Shown: positions 20,417-30,385, counted from the first letter of the stretch. The stretch is 64,000 bases of DNA from Entamoeba invadens IP1 (GCF_000330505.1 NW_004443648.1:217930-281929), one strand, 5' to 3'. The notes: generated from the sequence alone by a model not told the origin. A program made the numbers and translations.

Positions 20417-21847
20417 ATGGATCAATTATTGGAGGATTTACGTGTTTGTTTTGTTGCCTCTAACTTTGTTTGTGTGATAAAACGTTGACAGACAGCAGTG
20501 TAAAGACCCTCAGTCAATTGTGGACTTCCCCGAATTAAAACCGGAGTACTTAGAACAACTCTCCACTTTTCAACCAAAAGGTGATGTGGTGAACTGTGTT
20601 ATCTCCACTTTGAATCAGAATAAGTCCTCCCTTCATTATTCAAATTTGCGAGAAGACCGTATTACTCAACCAGGTCTGACTGTCCAAACGAAGTCGAATT
20701 ATCCATTCACCGAAATTGGCAGTAAAGACAAAGTTGGGCAACCTACTGCCGATGCCTATTGTGTATGGCGTTGTGCAAATTTCATGGTGTTCTGCGTGTG
20801 TGATGGGTGCGGTTTGCTTCTTAGATAACACAATTTTCAACGTTACAAGTGTATAGACATGATAAGTATAACAAATAGGATGGGGTCAAGACTCAAGTTA
20901 CGTGGCGCGAGTTGCCAGTGCGGTCTTTGTCAGTTACATGCAAAAATATATTCAAGAGAATGAAAACGCGATGACCACAAAGTCGATGATCGAGCACGTC
21001 AAAAAAGCTGTAGCAATTGCGCACCAAATTGGGTCAACAACGTACTTCATTCAAGGCAAAAACATAGGGAGTTGCACATTATGTGGTGGTGTTGTAGTTC
21101 CACTCGTCCCCGAAGAAGAGTTAAAAGGCCTTCAAGTGAATGAGAGTGACATGGTAGACTCAAAGAGTGCTTTAAGACACCGTGTCGATGAATACAAACA
21201 TACAACCAAGACTGACAAAATGACAGAGAAGTATCAATACATAGGGGTGAGTGTAGGAGACTGTAAAGCGTATTTTGTCGATCGTAGTCTTCCCAAGCAT
21301 AATTGTGTTGATTTAACATATGGAAGTCGTTTGAAATCAAAAATTGGGAATGACCCGGGAGGACGTATAGGGAAGACCAAAGAAGAGTTAACAAAGATGG
21401 ACTTACGCAATGGGATCTACTTTGCTCAGATGATGCATTGGAACGATTATTTAATCGTCTGTTCCGATGGTATTCACGACAACTTAGAGCCAAAAACTCG
21501 AGGAATGAGTGTCGAAGAAGTTTTACCCACCAAAAAGGGAGTGAAATGGAACGCATTGACTTCCGAAGACGTCGAACTGATTAACAAAAATTATAGGTTT
21601 GTTATTAATAGTTATATAGTTCATGCATGCAACAAGAAAATAACTCCATAGTCTCGCGTTTCTCGAGGAAATGGAATCGCACGCCGTTAGTGTCCACCAG
21701 TTCCATCAAATCATTATGGACTCTGTCGAAGGAGTCGTTAAAGATATTAGAGACTTCTCGGAAAAGTACCCCCTCGAAGCTATTCCTTCTCAATTCTCCG
21801 GTAAACTCGACCACGCCACTTTACTTGTTGCTCGTCCCGCGATGTGA
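20417..21847 (+). CDS. PP2C-like protein phosphatase (4 exons)
   Basis: Proposed exons: 20417-20443, 20514-20811, 20879-21596 and 21652-21847, total 412 residues. Introns 2 (67 bp) and 3 (55 bp) have GTTTG[C/T] donors and TAG acceptors and restore family motifs: VCDGCGWGQDSS across intron 2, and a C-terminus KLDHATLLVARPA after intron 3. Intron 1 (70 bp, CAG acceptor) is less sure; it supplies the only usable ATG (MDQLLEDLR). PP2C marks are the VCDGxG metal motif, TLCGGVVVPL, YIGVSVGDCKAYFVD and IVCSDGIHDN. The first acidic motif is modified, and the final DN is LDH, so metal binding may be weakened. Likely a divergent metal-dependent serine/threonine phosphatase. Confidence 0.75.
20812..20878 (+). 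other. Intron 2 of the PP2C-like gene
   Basis: 67 bp, GTTTGC donor (one base off the usual GTTTGT) and AATAG acceptor; splits a Gly codon in the DGCG-WGQD motif. Confidence 0.8.
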
Positions 21848-21910
21848 TCTAATTGATTTTTTGAACCATTTGTGAACCATTTTTATTTTATAGAAAACTT
21901 TTAATTGCAA

Positions 21911-22393
21911 ATGGAAAAGTTAACATCGTTAGACCACGATATCCACATGGACATCGAAAAAATCATTCACGAGACAGAACAACCAAAACGTGACCCAAAA
22001 ACAATCAAACCAAACGAAAAAACAGTCGTCTGTTCACATTGGCTCCGTGGCTCATGCAAACTTGGTAACAACTGTGGGTACCTTCATGAGTACGACTTGG
22101 ACAAAACCCCAATGTGCAACCATTTCGAGAAATACGGAAAATGTGATAAGCCGGAGTGCCCTTTCCGTCATGAAGCTCCAAGTAACAGTCCAAAGTGTGA
22201 GTGGTACATCAGAGGGTTTTGTTCCCGTGGGAAGAAGTGTCACAACTTACATCCAAAGAAGTTGTTATGTCCTTTATATTTCATGGGATTTTGTCCATAT
22301 GGAAAGCAATGCAAATACTCACACCCATCCCCGGCTCCTATGAGAGATAATGATCGCCCAAAAATGCCAAATAAAGAACAACAACAACAGTGA
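21911..22393 (+). CDS. CPSF4: CPSF30/Yth1 CCCH zinc-finger polyadenylation factor
   Basis: 160 residues from the ATG at 21911. Four CCCH zinc fingers lie in tandem: CSHWLRGSCKLGNNCGYLH, CNHFEKYGKCDKPECPFRH, CEWYIRGFCSRGKKCHNLH and CPLYFMGFCPYGKQCKYSH, with C-X7/8-C-X4/5-C-X3-H spacing. The order and the short basic linkers match CPSF30 (CPSF4/Yth1), which binds the poly(A) signal and Fip1 in the nuclear 3'-end processing complex. The family usually has five fingers; only four are visible, with an acidic N-terminal arm in place of the first. The end is a poly-Gln stretch. It starts about 60 bp after the PP2C-like gene on the same strand. Confidence 0.9.
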   Translation: MEKLTSLDHDIHMDIEKIIHETEQPKRDPKTIKPNEKTVVCSHWLRGSCKLGNNCGYLHEYDLDKTPMCNHFEKYGKCDKPECPFRHEAPSNSPKCEWYIRGFCSRGKKCHNLHPKKLLCPLYFMGFCPYGKQCKYSHPSPAPMRDNDRPKMPNKEQQQQ

Positions 22394-22475
22394 ATTGTAC
22401 TTCTTTTCTTTTTATCAGTTATGCCCGTTATAATACTATAATTATAATAAAATTATAATAAAACTATGGTTCTAA

Positions 22476-23996
22476 TTACGAGAAGAAGAAATCTGCAGGA
22501 TGGTCGGGATCTGTAAGCCCTTCTTTGTCTTTAGCAACGTCGACTTGAGCAACTTCTACCTTGTCGTCTTCTTTCACAACGTCTTCAGTTGTTTCCACCA
22601 CCTCTTTTTGACTCGCAGCTTTTTCAATTTTCATTTCTTTATCCTTTTCAAGTGGTTTCTCATCTTGTGAAACTTCTTTTGGAACGTCTTGTTTACCTTC
22701 CTCTTTAACAGTCTTTTTGCCACTCTTTTTAGACCAAGCAGAAATTTTTGAGGCAAAGTCGTTAAATGCTACAGTTGATCCGATGGTGAAGTCATTATTA
22801 AAGAAGGACTTCAAGTTCTCTTCAACGGACGTGGAAATGCCTTCTTCAAATGAGGGGTGTACCCTTTCAAATGACTTCCCTTCCATTCCAACATTCGTCA
22901 TCTTTTCTCTCCAGTTATGGAAACAATTCGTCTGTAAGAAAGCTCGTACAAAGGCCTCGCCAAAGTCGACAAACACTTCTTCTAATGCACTCGTAAATCT
23001 GAATGGCTTCTTTGTGAAGAGTTCCTTGTTTCTGGCAAGTCCATGCAACAACGCCATAATGTAATTCACTAACTCTCTGAAAACCCAGTTGTCCGTTCCT
23101 TTCTCAACGTTTGTTGTCGACATGGCGTTCACTCTGATCTCCTTTTTGACATTGAAAATAAAGACCTTGTCAGTTTTAGTCAAAGAGCAATCCATTTCGA
23201 CGTTCTTGTCGCGATACAAAATTTTACCAGTGGAGACATCAACAACGGCGTCATAATCCGGTGACTTCTGTAATACAACATTGGTGGAGACAGCAGCAAT
23301 AACGCCGTTGCCATTTCCAATTCTATCGAAATTGTTAATCGAGAGGTGTAAGTACACTTCTCTCTCTTCAGTATTCAACGAAAGTGGTAATTGTAGTAAG
23401 TCCACCTCTTTCAAATTGGGTTTTGTGAAGAAGACACCGGGTACCAGTGACAACAAAAATAAGACCGTTTCACTAGCCAACAGTGCTTGTTCGCGTGAAG
23501 CGACGACCAACACTCTCTTCTCGAGTAAAAAGAGTTTGAGCAAGCATAGTACGTTGGTGTCGAGTCTGTTAACAAGGGCGGTTGCTGTTGGTGCCGATGT
23601 ATATATTGGTGAGAAAGCGTAATTAGCCACAGTCAGCATATGGCCGATCAATGTCACGTTGATCTCTTCCACTTGCGTGATATAAGCATTAGCCAAAGGT
23701 AATAATATGTGTACGATCTGATGGAGATATGGTACAGTAACAAAGGCAACGATGGCATATTTCTTATACTTCCATTCCTTCCTCCCATTGAAGACCACCG
23801 AAACTCCAAAAGTCTTTCCGTTGTTAAAGTAAACGTAGTCGGGCAGTTTAGTTTCTTGGTCTGGAAAAGCGGTTGTCATCATGAAAGTCTCATCAGTCGT
23901 ATTTAACTCTCCGGTAGTGTGGAGGAGGACTGGGGTATTCTCTCCGTTCTTTCCCAAAAGAACTAAATGGGTGATAGCGTCTTGTGTTTGTGTCAT
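22476..23996 (-). CDS. AVL9/DENN-family trafficking protein
   Basis: 506 residues. The N-terminal 230 residues follow the DENN module of AVL9/DENND6-type proteins: FPDQETKLPDYVYF, NGKTFGVSVVFNGRKEW, the helix YLHQIVHILLPLANAYI, then LLKLFLLEKRVLVVASREQA and LLSLVPGVFF. A longin-like u-DENN part comes first. DENN proteins are Rab exchange factors, and AVL9 acts in late secretory transport. The last 110 residues are a Lys/Glu-rich disordered tail (KKTVKEEGKQDVPKEVSQDE). No membrane span. The subfamily call is from overall resemblance. Confidence 0.75.
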   Translation of the reverse strand: MTQTQDAITHLVLLGKNGENTPVLLHTTGELNTTDETFMMTTAFPDQETKLPDYVYFNNGKTFGVSVVFNGRKEWKYKKYAIVAFVTVPYLHQIVHILLPLANAYITQVEEINVTLIGHMLTVANYAFSPIYTSAPTATALVNRLDTNVLCLLKLFLLEKRVLVVASREQALLASETVLFLLSLVPGVFFTKPNLKEVDLLQLPLSLNTEEREVYLHLSINNFDRIGNGNGVIAAVSTNVVLQKSPDYDAVVDVSTGKILYRDKNVEMDCSLTKTDKVFIFNVKKEIRVNAMSTTNVEKGTDNWVFRELVNYIMALLHGLARNKELFTKKPFRFTSALEEVFVDFGEAFVRAFLQTNCFHNWREKMTNVGMEGKSFERVHPSFEEGISTSVEENLKSFFNNDFTIGSTVAFNDFASKISAWSKKSGKKTVKEEGKQDVPKEVSQDEKPLEKDKEMKIEKAASQKEVVETTEDVVKEDDKVEVAQVDVAKDKEGLTDPDHPADFFFS

Positions 23997-24290
23997 TTGT
24001 TTGTTTTTGCTAGTTCTTCAGTTAATCTTTTTAGTCATTTTTTGACGTTTCTGTTCCTCTTTTGATTTCTCATAAATAACATTTTCGTTTTTCTTTTTTT
24101 TAAATGTTTTTTAAATGTTGTTGTTGCCAAGTAAATATGTATTATAATTAAAATATTTATACTAGTATTACTATTTATGTATTATTAAAAACAATAAAAT
24201 AAACAAGAATAAGAACAGTACTAAATAATATAGTTTCAATTAATAATTAATAATTCAAAAGTAGAATGATGTTAAACTAACAAACATACT

Positions 24291-25868
24291 ATGGAAAGTG
24301 ATTTCAATGAAATAACCGATGAGCAATTAAAGGAATCTGTCGAGAGAATGAAGACGTATGAGGAACTTTTAAAAGCAGCAACTTCACGCCAAAAATACAA
24401 ACAACTTCCCGAATATTCAATTTTAGAGGAACTTTTGACCATCGAGGCGGCGGAAAAGATCGAAGATGTCGAATTAGTCTTTGTCGTTGAGTCGAACAAA
24501 GAAAAGCGAGTGAACGAAATCATAGCGAAAATGAACTCCCTGCAACGTCGATTTCCGTTAATCCGACTTGGCCTCTTACACTTTTATACAGACAAAGGGA
24601 CTCTCTGTTATTCCCAATGCAAATTCTTTGCTCCAACTTCATCGATATCGGAGTTAGTCAACTTAAGTTGGTCATACACTGATTACAAAGCCGTCACAGT
24701 GAACTTCGACGATCTAATCACAAACATTTCATACATCGATTGGCAACGCAAGTTGAAGAACGTCTTTGTGATCTTGAATCAAGGCATAGTCACAAAAAAT
24801 CCAATTAAGCCACAACTTGAATTCTTCAACCACGTCTTTGTGACGTCCACCGCACTGTATAATGGAAGTGAACAACAGTCTTTAGATCAATTAGTTCTTT
24901 TGAGTAAGAAGTGTTCACACATTTTTTACAGTCGAGTCAATTTGTTCTCCCCGTTCATTACCAATGGTATTTGGTTCAATCAATTACTCCCAATAGAATT
25001 GAATGCACTCACAATGGAAGATAAAATCGCCGCGTTAAGACAACTCGAGCAGAACCCAAACTTCGACGATGTCCAGAGACTCAAGGGCGTCGTTGTGACA
25101 GTACCAACTAACTACACCAGTGGAGATTCGTGTTTGTATACATTTGGCGTCAGTCCGACTTTATCAACAAAGCAAAGTGTGATAGAAATAAACCCTCAGA
25201 TCGAGCACCACGGAGCTTTCAAAGTCATGATGAAAGGGATTATAGATGGCGAGAATGTCGCAGTGAAGTACGATCATGACCTTGTTAATAATACTTTTGA
25301 TAATTACGTTGGCATCTTAGAGGGTTATTCCGTCACACAGAAGCTTTTAGATGAGTTCAACACGATGAATGAACGTCAGGTGAAATGTGTCGATTGTAAA
25401 CTCTTCATCGCAGACATTACTTTGCCAGATGGGATCTATCCAGTCTCACATTTACGACACTTAGCTGAAGGAAAGATGCTCTTTCTAGTCGAGACACTCC
25501 TCACAGACTCGTTTATTAAGTGGAATTCAAACAATGGAGACGTCAACTTCACGAACTATTCTGCAACATTAAATTGCTTCAGTCATTATTCCTTCATTCG
25601 TTCCGCTAAACGGTTACTAGTTGCTGATATCCAAGGGTGTCTCCACAACGATGTGTACTTAATCACAGACATGGCAATTCATCATGAAATGCTCTGTCGA
25701 TTTGGTGCGAGTGGCGATAATAGTAGAGGCGTTGGGATGGTCCACTTCTTAAAGACGCATGTCTGCAACCAAAGTTGTATAAAATTGGGTCTCGACAAGG
25801 TTTTCATCTGTGATAAAGACGAAGAAATGGTGACACAGGCGGTATTGCCTGTTATAACCGTGAAGTAA
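24291..25868 (+). CDS. Alpha-kinase with N-terminal vWA-like domain
   Basis: 525 residues. A helical N-terminus (about 1-50) precedes a von Willebrand A-like segment (about 60-235: VELVFVVESNKEKRVNEII, FPLIRLGLLHFYTD). The C-terminal 220 residues are an alpha-kinase domain of the MHCK/eEF2K type: FKVMMKGIIDGENVAVKYD (catalytic Lys), MLFLVETLL (core Glu), LLVADIQGCLHNDVYLITD and GMVHFLKTHVCNQSCIKLGL, with the HxCN...C zinc site. The vWA plus alpha-kinase plan is that of Dictyostelium VwkA, which regulates myosin II and vacuoles. Key residues look present. The usual DLQG is DIQG. Confidence 0.88.
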   Translation: MESDFNEITDEQLKESVERMKTYEELLKAATSRQKYKQLPEYSILEELLTIEAAEKIEDVELVFVVESNKEKRVNEIIAKMNSLQRRFPLIRLGLLHFYTDKGTLCYSQCKFFAPTSSISELVNLSWSYTDYKAVTVNFDDLITNISYIDWQRKLKNVFVILNQGIVTKNPIKPQLEFFNHVFVTSTALYNGSEQQSLDQLVLLSKKCSHIFYSRVNLFSPFITNGIWFNQLLPIELNALTMEDKIAALRQLEQNPNFDDVQRLKGVVVTVPTNYTSGDSCLYTFGVSPTLSTKQSVIEINPQIEHHGAFKVMMKGIIDGENVAVKYDHDLVNNTFDNYVGILEGYSVTQKLLDEFNTMNERQVKCVDCKLFIADITLPDGIYPVSHLRHLAEGKMLFLVETLLTDSFIKWNSNNGDVNFTNYSATLNCFSHYSFIRSAKRLLVADIQGCLHNDVYLITDMAIHHEMLCRFGASGDNSRGVGMVHFLKTHVCNQSCIKLGLDKVFICDKDEEMVTQAVLPVITVK

Positions 25869-25993
25869 CTGAGTTGGTGTTTCATTTATAACAACTATCA
25901 TTTAATAATTAAAAAACTAATTATCATAGTTTTAATAATACTTGAGAACATTCATATTATACAATAATTGCTTTTGCTTGAAGCTTTTTCGAC

Positions 25994-26031
25994 AATGAGG
26001 GTGAGTGAATTTGTTATTACTCACCCTCATT
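25994..26031. repeat. Perfect 13-bp inverted repeat (hairpin)
   Basis: AATGAGGGTGAGT at 25994-26006 and its exact reverse complement at 26019-26031, with a 12-bp AT-rich loop. It lies about 125 bp after the alpha-kinase stop. Could be a 3'-end processing signal or the relic of a small element. Confidence 0.7.
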
Positions 26032-26094
26032 AATTATTATTTTATAATATTAGAAACCACTAAGTATAGTTTTAACTATTATTAGTTTTTTGTA

Positions 26095-26370
26095 ATGGTT
26101 TCTTATTATTTAATGAACCATGTAAAGGGTTTCTATATTAAGGATGCAACGCCAGAATGGCATTATTTAAGTGCCGAACTTGAAAAAATAATCCAGCGCT
26201 TTAAACTTTACAGGTGCACATATGTACAACTGATATACAAGGCGCTAGAAATCAATTTCGGTCAGCAACTGCGTTATTCGCAGCATGTTAATTGGAAATT
26301 AACATTTATTAGACTCTATATAAGTCACTCTTGTTCTATTTATATACATTTTAAAACCATAATTGAATAA
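26095..26370 (+). CDS. Doubtful small ORF, 91 aa
   Basis: ATG-to-stop frame with moderate GC in its middle (LSAELEKIIQRFKLYRC, ALEINFGQQLRYSQ) but an AT-rich tail typical of spacer DNA. No family recognised. It could be a small gene, or the first exon of one whose end I cannot find. Confidence 0.3.
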   Translation: MVSYYLMNHVKGFYIKDATPEWHYLSAELEKIIQRFKLYRCTYVQLIYKALEINFGQQLRYSQHVNWKLTFIRLYISHSCSIYIHFKTIIE

Positions 26371-26499
26371 TTACTTATAATCTATTTAACTATTTTAATA
26401 TAGTTTGATATAGTTAAATATTGTACTATATAATAGTAAAGAATAGTTATATTCTCTTCTATTTTAAAAGACCAATTAAAAAGAACTTATTTATTACTA

Positions 26500-27435
26500 A
26501 TGCCTCTCATACAAATAGAGCATTTAGTAAACAACGGGATCATCAATGTCGTCTCTTCTTTCTCACCAGACCAAACATTTTTTGGGACCAAAATGGATGA
26601 AGCTGATAACAAAGAGTTATATGAAAAACATCACCATGTGGATACCGTCGAAGTCAAAAAAGAAGGGAACACATTGCCGGAAAGAAGACGAGACAAAGAG
26701 AAGTGCGAAATTGACAAGAAGAGTGAGGCGGACATTTTAGAGATGATAAAAAAGACGGTGATAGGGGATGAGAATATCGACGGTGTCACCACAGAAGTGT
26801 CGACCCTCAAAAAGCGCATCGAAGAGTTTAACAACAACGTTGCGATATACGACGACATGTTGCGCGAAGAGGAATTGAGTCGTGTGTGTGGTGAAGGTAT
26901 TGAGAATGGGTGGGTGACGTCCTTAGAGAAGTGGACTGGATGTGATTCGTGTCGTGTCATCTACGACTCAACGAATGGGTTTACTGCTGACACGTTATGG
27001 GGTGCTTTACGGTTAGCCAATTCCGTTGCTCTCATTGTAGAAACGACTGAGAATGATGTCTTTGGGTCATTTCATGGAGTCATTCCGATGCACCAACATT
27101 TCAATGTGAGTGTCGACTCGTCGCATTTCCTCTTCACCTTTTCAAACAAATTCAACACGGGCCACGTCAAGTTTCCCGTCTTACCGACAAACACGAAGAT
27201 GTTAGATGTCTTTAAAGGATATAATTCGTGGGTGTATGGCATCGAAAAAGGATTTTGGATCCACGCACAACACAATAAGAGTTACGTCTGTTCGACTTCT
27301 GCGAATGGACCATTGACGGATGGGTATGAAGACCCGACATTAATGGGAGGAGTGGTATTTACAGGGTCGGTCTATCCTCAACGGTTTACAACAAAGAGAA
27401 TAATTGGGCTTGAGATGATACTTGAGCAAGAATAG
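26500..27435 (+). CDS. TLDc-domain protein, array gene 1
   Basis: 311 residues, intronless. The N-terminal 140 residues are charged and helical (KEGNTLPERRRDKEKCEIDK; a coiled-coil-like stretch around VSTLKKRIEEFNNNV). The TLDc domain runs from about 148 to the end: SLEKWTGCDSCRVIYDS, ADTLWGALRLANSVALIVE, NDVFGSFHGVI, HFLFTFSNKF, and the closing TTKRIIGLEMILEQ. TLDc domains are found in OXR1, NCOA7 and TLDC proteins linked to oxidative stress and V-ATPase control. The function of the Entamoeba expansion is unknown. First of five such genes in 9 kb. Confidence 0.82.
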   Translation: MPLIQIEHLVNNGIINVVSSFSPDQTFFGTKMDEADNKELYEKHHHVDTVEVKKEGNTLPERRRDKEKCEIDKKSEADILEMIKKTVIGDENIDGVTTEVSTLKKRIEEFNNNVAIYDDMLREEELSRVCGEGIENGWVTSLEKWTGCDSCRVIYDSTNGFTADTLWGALRLANSVALIVETTENDVFGSFHGVIPMHQHFNVSVDSSHFLFTFSNKFNTGHVKFPVLPTNTKMLDVFKGYNSWVYGIEKGFWIHAQHNKSYVCSTSANGPLTDGYEDPTLMGGVVFTGSVYPQRFTTKRIIGLEMILEQE

Positions 27436-27549
27436 AGGCGACATGAATGATTCGATTTGATGTGTTACTATAAATTATTAAATTTTTTGTTGTTGTTCTC
27501 CTTATGCAAAATGAAAGAACTTGTTAATGGAACGGAAAAATAAAGAATC

Positions 27550-28293
27550 ATGGAAGAGATCCAGGAGGCACTTAAGAGCATCAAGCAAATCAAAAACAGT
27601 CTCACGGAAGACACCGTCATTTTCAATTTGACAAAATCGATATACACTGTTTTAGACAAGATCGTCACACGCGTCTTTCAAGAACATTTCCCTTCTCTCC
27701 CAACGGCGCAGAGTCTTCAAGAGTGTAAAGAGCACAAACACATTTTAAATATCGAAAATGTTTATGAACAAAAGGACAAAGAAATAATGAGCGAGTTGTT
27801 CTATTTGGAAGAGTGGACCGGCCAACACGAGTTTCGTATTATGTATGACACAGACATCCATCCGTATACCAAAAACACTCTCATCGAAACATTAAACGGT
27901 AAACGGAATTTGACTCTTCTCTTCCAAACAAAAAATTCCGACTTGTTTGGATGTTACTTAGAAGCTCCAGTGAATATCAATGAGTATGGCTATAGCGAGG
28001 ATTTCGACATTTTCATTTTCTCATTAAAAAGCCCTTATTTGCTCAAGCCAACTAAATACACTAAACTCCGCTCATTCGCAGACCTTTGTCACTTCTCGTT
28101 GTATTTCTCAGATAACGAGGAGGACGTTCTAGAAGTCGATGGCGCGTTCACTCTACGATTCCCTCTTTTAGATGAAGTCTGCGAAATTTCAACCGAAATA
28201 TCACTCTCGTTCAAAAATGCAAGTGTAAAAGACTTCATCGGAGGGTATAACACTTTCGCTCTCAAACGGTTACTTGTCTTGGAATCCTATTAA
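27550..28293 (+). CDS. TLDc-domain protein, array gene 2
   Basis: 247 residues, intronless, 114 bp after array gene 1 on the same strand, but its sequence is quite different from that neighbour. A helical N-terminus of 85 residues precedes TLDc: YLEEWTGQHEFRIMYDT, LIETLNGKRNLTLLFQTK, SDLFGCYLEAPV, DIFIFSLKSP and a closing FALKRLLVLE. The W-T-G and IMYD positions match those of gene 1. The low identity argues against very recent tandem duplication. Confidence 0.82.
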   Translation: MEEIQEALKSIKQIKNSLTEDTVIFNLTKSIYTVLDKIVTRVFQEHFPSLPTAQSLQECKEHKHILNIENVYEQKDKEIMSELFYLEEWTGQHEFRIMYDTDIHPYTKNTLIETLNGKRNLTLLFQTKNSDLFGCYLEAPVNINEYGYSEDFDIFIFSLKSPYLLKPTKYTKLRSFADLCHFSLYFSDNEEDVLEVDGAFTLRFPLLDEVCEISTEISLSFKNASVKDFIGGYNTFALKRLLVLESY

Positions 28294-28485
28294 GCATTAC
28301 AATTGTCCCAGAGCAAGACAAATTCTATACGCTATAGTTCTTTTATTACATAAAAAATCATACCGAGACCATCACTTTTATGTCTCGAAATTATAACTGT
28401 TCTATTGTTCTTATTACTTATGGTTTGATGGGTGGAATTATATTTTCTAATAAAACAAACTAAAAACAAAACAAAGATATACAAA

Positions 28486-29416
28486 TTAATACCATCTAAC
28501 TGCAACGACACGGTGAATATCGAAGGTGGATTCGTTGGTAAAGTAGTAAAAGCCCTTACCGGAGTCGTCAGTGAATTGCTTTTTGAATTGAGTGTGGAAA
28601 AAGGACTTAGAACCTACAGGTCCCGACGGGTTCTTGATTTTCATGAACCGTTTTGTAGTGATGGAATAAGTCTCCTCCAGGTTTGGCCAGATACATAGAG
28701 ATTTTCCATGGTGTTTTGGTTTGAATTTTTTTGGTTCCGGACTGTTAGGGCTTCTCAATGAGAATGCGAAATACTTCTTGTCGAATTTGATGTATTTGTA
28801 TGACTTCCCCGCTTTAGGTATTTTCTATCTATAAATTTGTTTAACTATATTTTATAATAAAAGAATTAGAAATGTATAGTATATGTATATTACAAACTTT
28901 ATGATTGTAGCAGCCGAAGGAATAGCCTTCGGACGAAATCACTACTATCATTACATCAGTTAACCCACAGATGTTCGAGTTAATATCACGGGCCATCTTC
29001 CCGTCTTCATCGCTGTCATATACGATATCGTAATAATTAAGACCAACCCAAGAGGATAAAGTATTGTAGAAAGTTGTTAACGTGAGCAAGACGTCCAAGT
29101 TTCTTAAACGCACTTCACTCTTTGAAAAGTCGTTCAGGCGACTTTGTGAAGGGACAGCACCACCACGTTGTGGAGAATAAAAGAACCCACTTTGCTCTCG
29201 ACGGGCTTCGTTAATGCGTGTTAACTCATTTTGCTTCTTCTTAATATCCTCGAGCCTGTCGCGCTCTGTTTTGTCGATGAAGTCTTCATCATAAGATACG
29301 ATTTGTGCGGAGTCAATGCGATTAATGATGTAATCCAAAGTGAATTGTGGACTACACCCGATATTGTTCAGGTCAGTCGTGGATGACGACACACTTGTCG
29401 AGTCGGCTTTATCCAT
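28486..29416 (-). CDS. TLDc-domain protein, array gene 3 (2 exons)
   Basis: Exon 1 is 28898-29416 and exon 2 is 28486-28824, joined across a 73-bp GTTTGT...GATAG intron in phase 0, total 285 residues. The Ser-rich N-terminus and a charged helical part (DKTERDRLEDIKKKQNELTR) precede TLDc: LSSWVGLNYYDIVYDS, MIVVISSEGYSFGCYNHK, then KIPKAGKSY...YFAFSLRSP and VVAVRWY. The intron falls exactly where the CH/TLDc gene is interrupted (YNSK in that gene, YNHK here). Orientation is opposite to genes 1 and 2. Confidence 0.83.
28825..28897 (-). other. Intron of TLDc array gene 3
   Basis: 73 bp, GTTTGT donor, GATAG acceptor, phase 0, in-frame stop inside. Confidence 0.8.
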
Positions 29417-29562
29417 CGTATCGTATTCTAATCAACACAGTTCTTCTTTATATTTGATTTTACTATAGTTAAAGTATTATATTTGAATAGTATAGGGTTA
29501 TAGAAGTCAAAAAATCAAATTGATCGGCATATCCTTGAAAATAAACTGGTTTTTGAAATTGC

Positions 29563-29766
29563 ATGGAAAATGTGAATGTAGTGGAAAACAAAATAACAGT
29601 AAAAAAGAATTGCCGCTTGAACCGCAAAAAAAGAATTGGAGAATTTTTTGTTTTCGGCGAAAAGATAAGTTCAATTGGGAATTTGAGAACAAAAACAATC
29701 GACTATTTTGAGTCGCTTAAAAGTTCTTCGGAATCTGAAGTTCATTTTCAATACTTCCCTTATTGA
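29563..29766 (+). CDS. Doubtful small ORF, 67 aa
   Basis: Begins MENVNVVENKITVKKN and contains a basic stretch and GEKISSIGNLRTKTIDYF, which faintly recalls the phasing of Entamoeba leucine-rich-repeat proteins. Higher GC than the flanks. It could be a fragment of a lost gene; too short to judge. Confidence 0.25.
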   Translation: MENVNVVENKITVKKNCRLNRKKRIGEFFVFGEKISSIGNLRTKTIDYFESLKSSSESEVHFQYFPY

Positions 29767-29905
29767 AAAACAAATCAGTGTGTAAGACGATGTTCCCGGT
29801 TTTCAGGATAATTTTAAACTGTCAGTAAAGTTTTTTTTTAATTATTACGTGAAATACTTTGGACGCAAATTATTGGGAGGTGTATATATATTATATATTA
29901 TTATT

Positions 29906-29952
29906 ATAATATTCCATACAGAAATATTACATATTTCGGTATGGAATATTAT
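29906..29952. repeat. 47-bp near-perfect palindrome
   Basis: Arms of 22 bp (29906-29927 and 29931-29952) pair at 21 of 22 positions around a 3-base centre; each arm contains ATATTCCATAC or its complement. Long enough to form a cruciform or RNA hairpin. Confidence 0.7.
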
Positions 29953-30334
29953 ACGAAACTTAATAAATAAATTTAATTAAAAAAAACTAATTATATAGTT
30001 GTATAATTTGAATCAAAAGTCCAAAAACAGTATTATTATCTAACCATTATAATGGTTTCTATCAATTATAATTCAATTAATAAAAATAACATAAAAAATA
30101 GTAATCAATTTGATTTTTTCTGTAGCAATTTTCATTAATGGTGAAATAATAGAACAAAAAATAACAACGAGTCAAAAATCAACTTTATTATAACATTTTC
30201 TATAATAGATAATTTATTTGTTATATATTATTTAATAAAAAGATCTAAAGAGATAAAAAAAAACATTAAAAAAAGAAAAAAATAATCAATTGCAAATTAC
30301 TAAAAATGCCGTCGAGTAAGAATAATTTGTCAAA

Positions 30335-30385
30335 AAAAAATGAAGTATAAATTATTAACAAATAATAATTTATATTTCATTTTTT
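30335..30385. repeat. Inverted repeat, 23-bp arms
   Basis: Arms at 30335-30357 and 30363-30385 match at 22 of 23 positions with a 5-base loop; core TATAAATTATTA. An outer GTCGA/TCGAC pair (about 30311 and 30404) may extend the fold. Confidence 0.6.

Larger units (their letters stand above)
25869..26499. other. Spacer with a perfect hairpin and a doubtful small frame
   Basis: About 630 bp. It holds an exact 13-bp inverted repeat with a 12-bp loop at 25994-26031, plus a 91-codon frame at 26095-26370. The rest is AT-rich. Confidence 0.5.
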
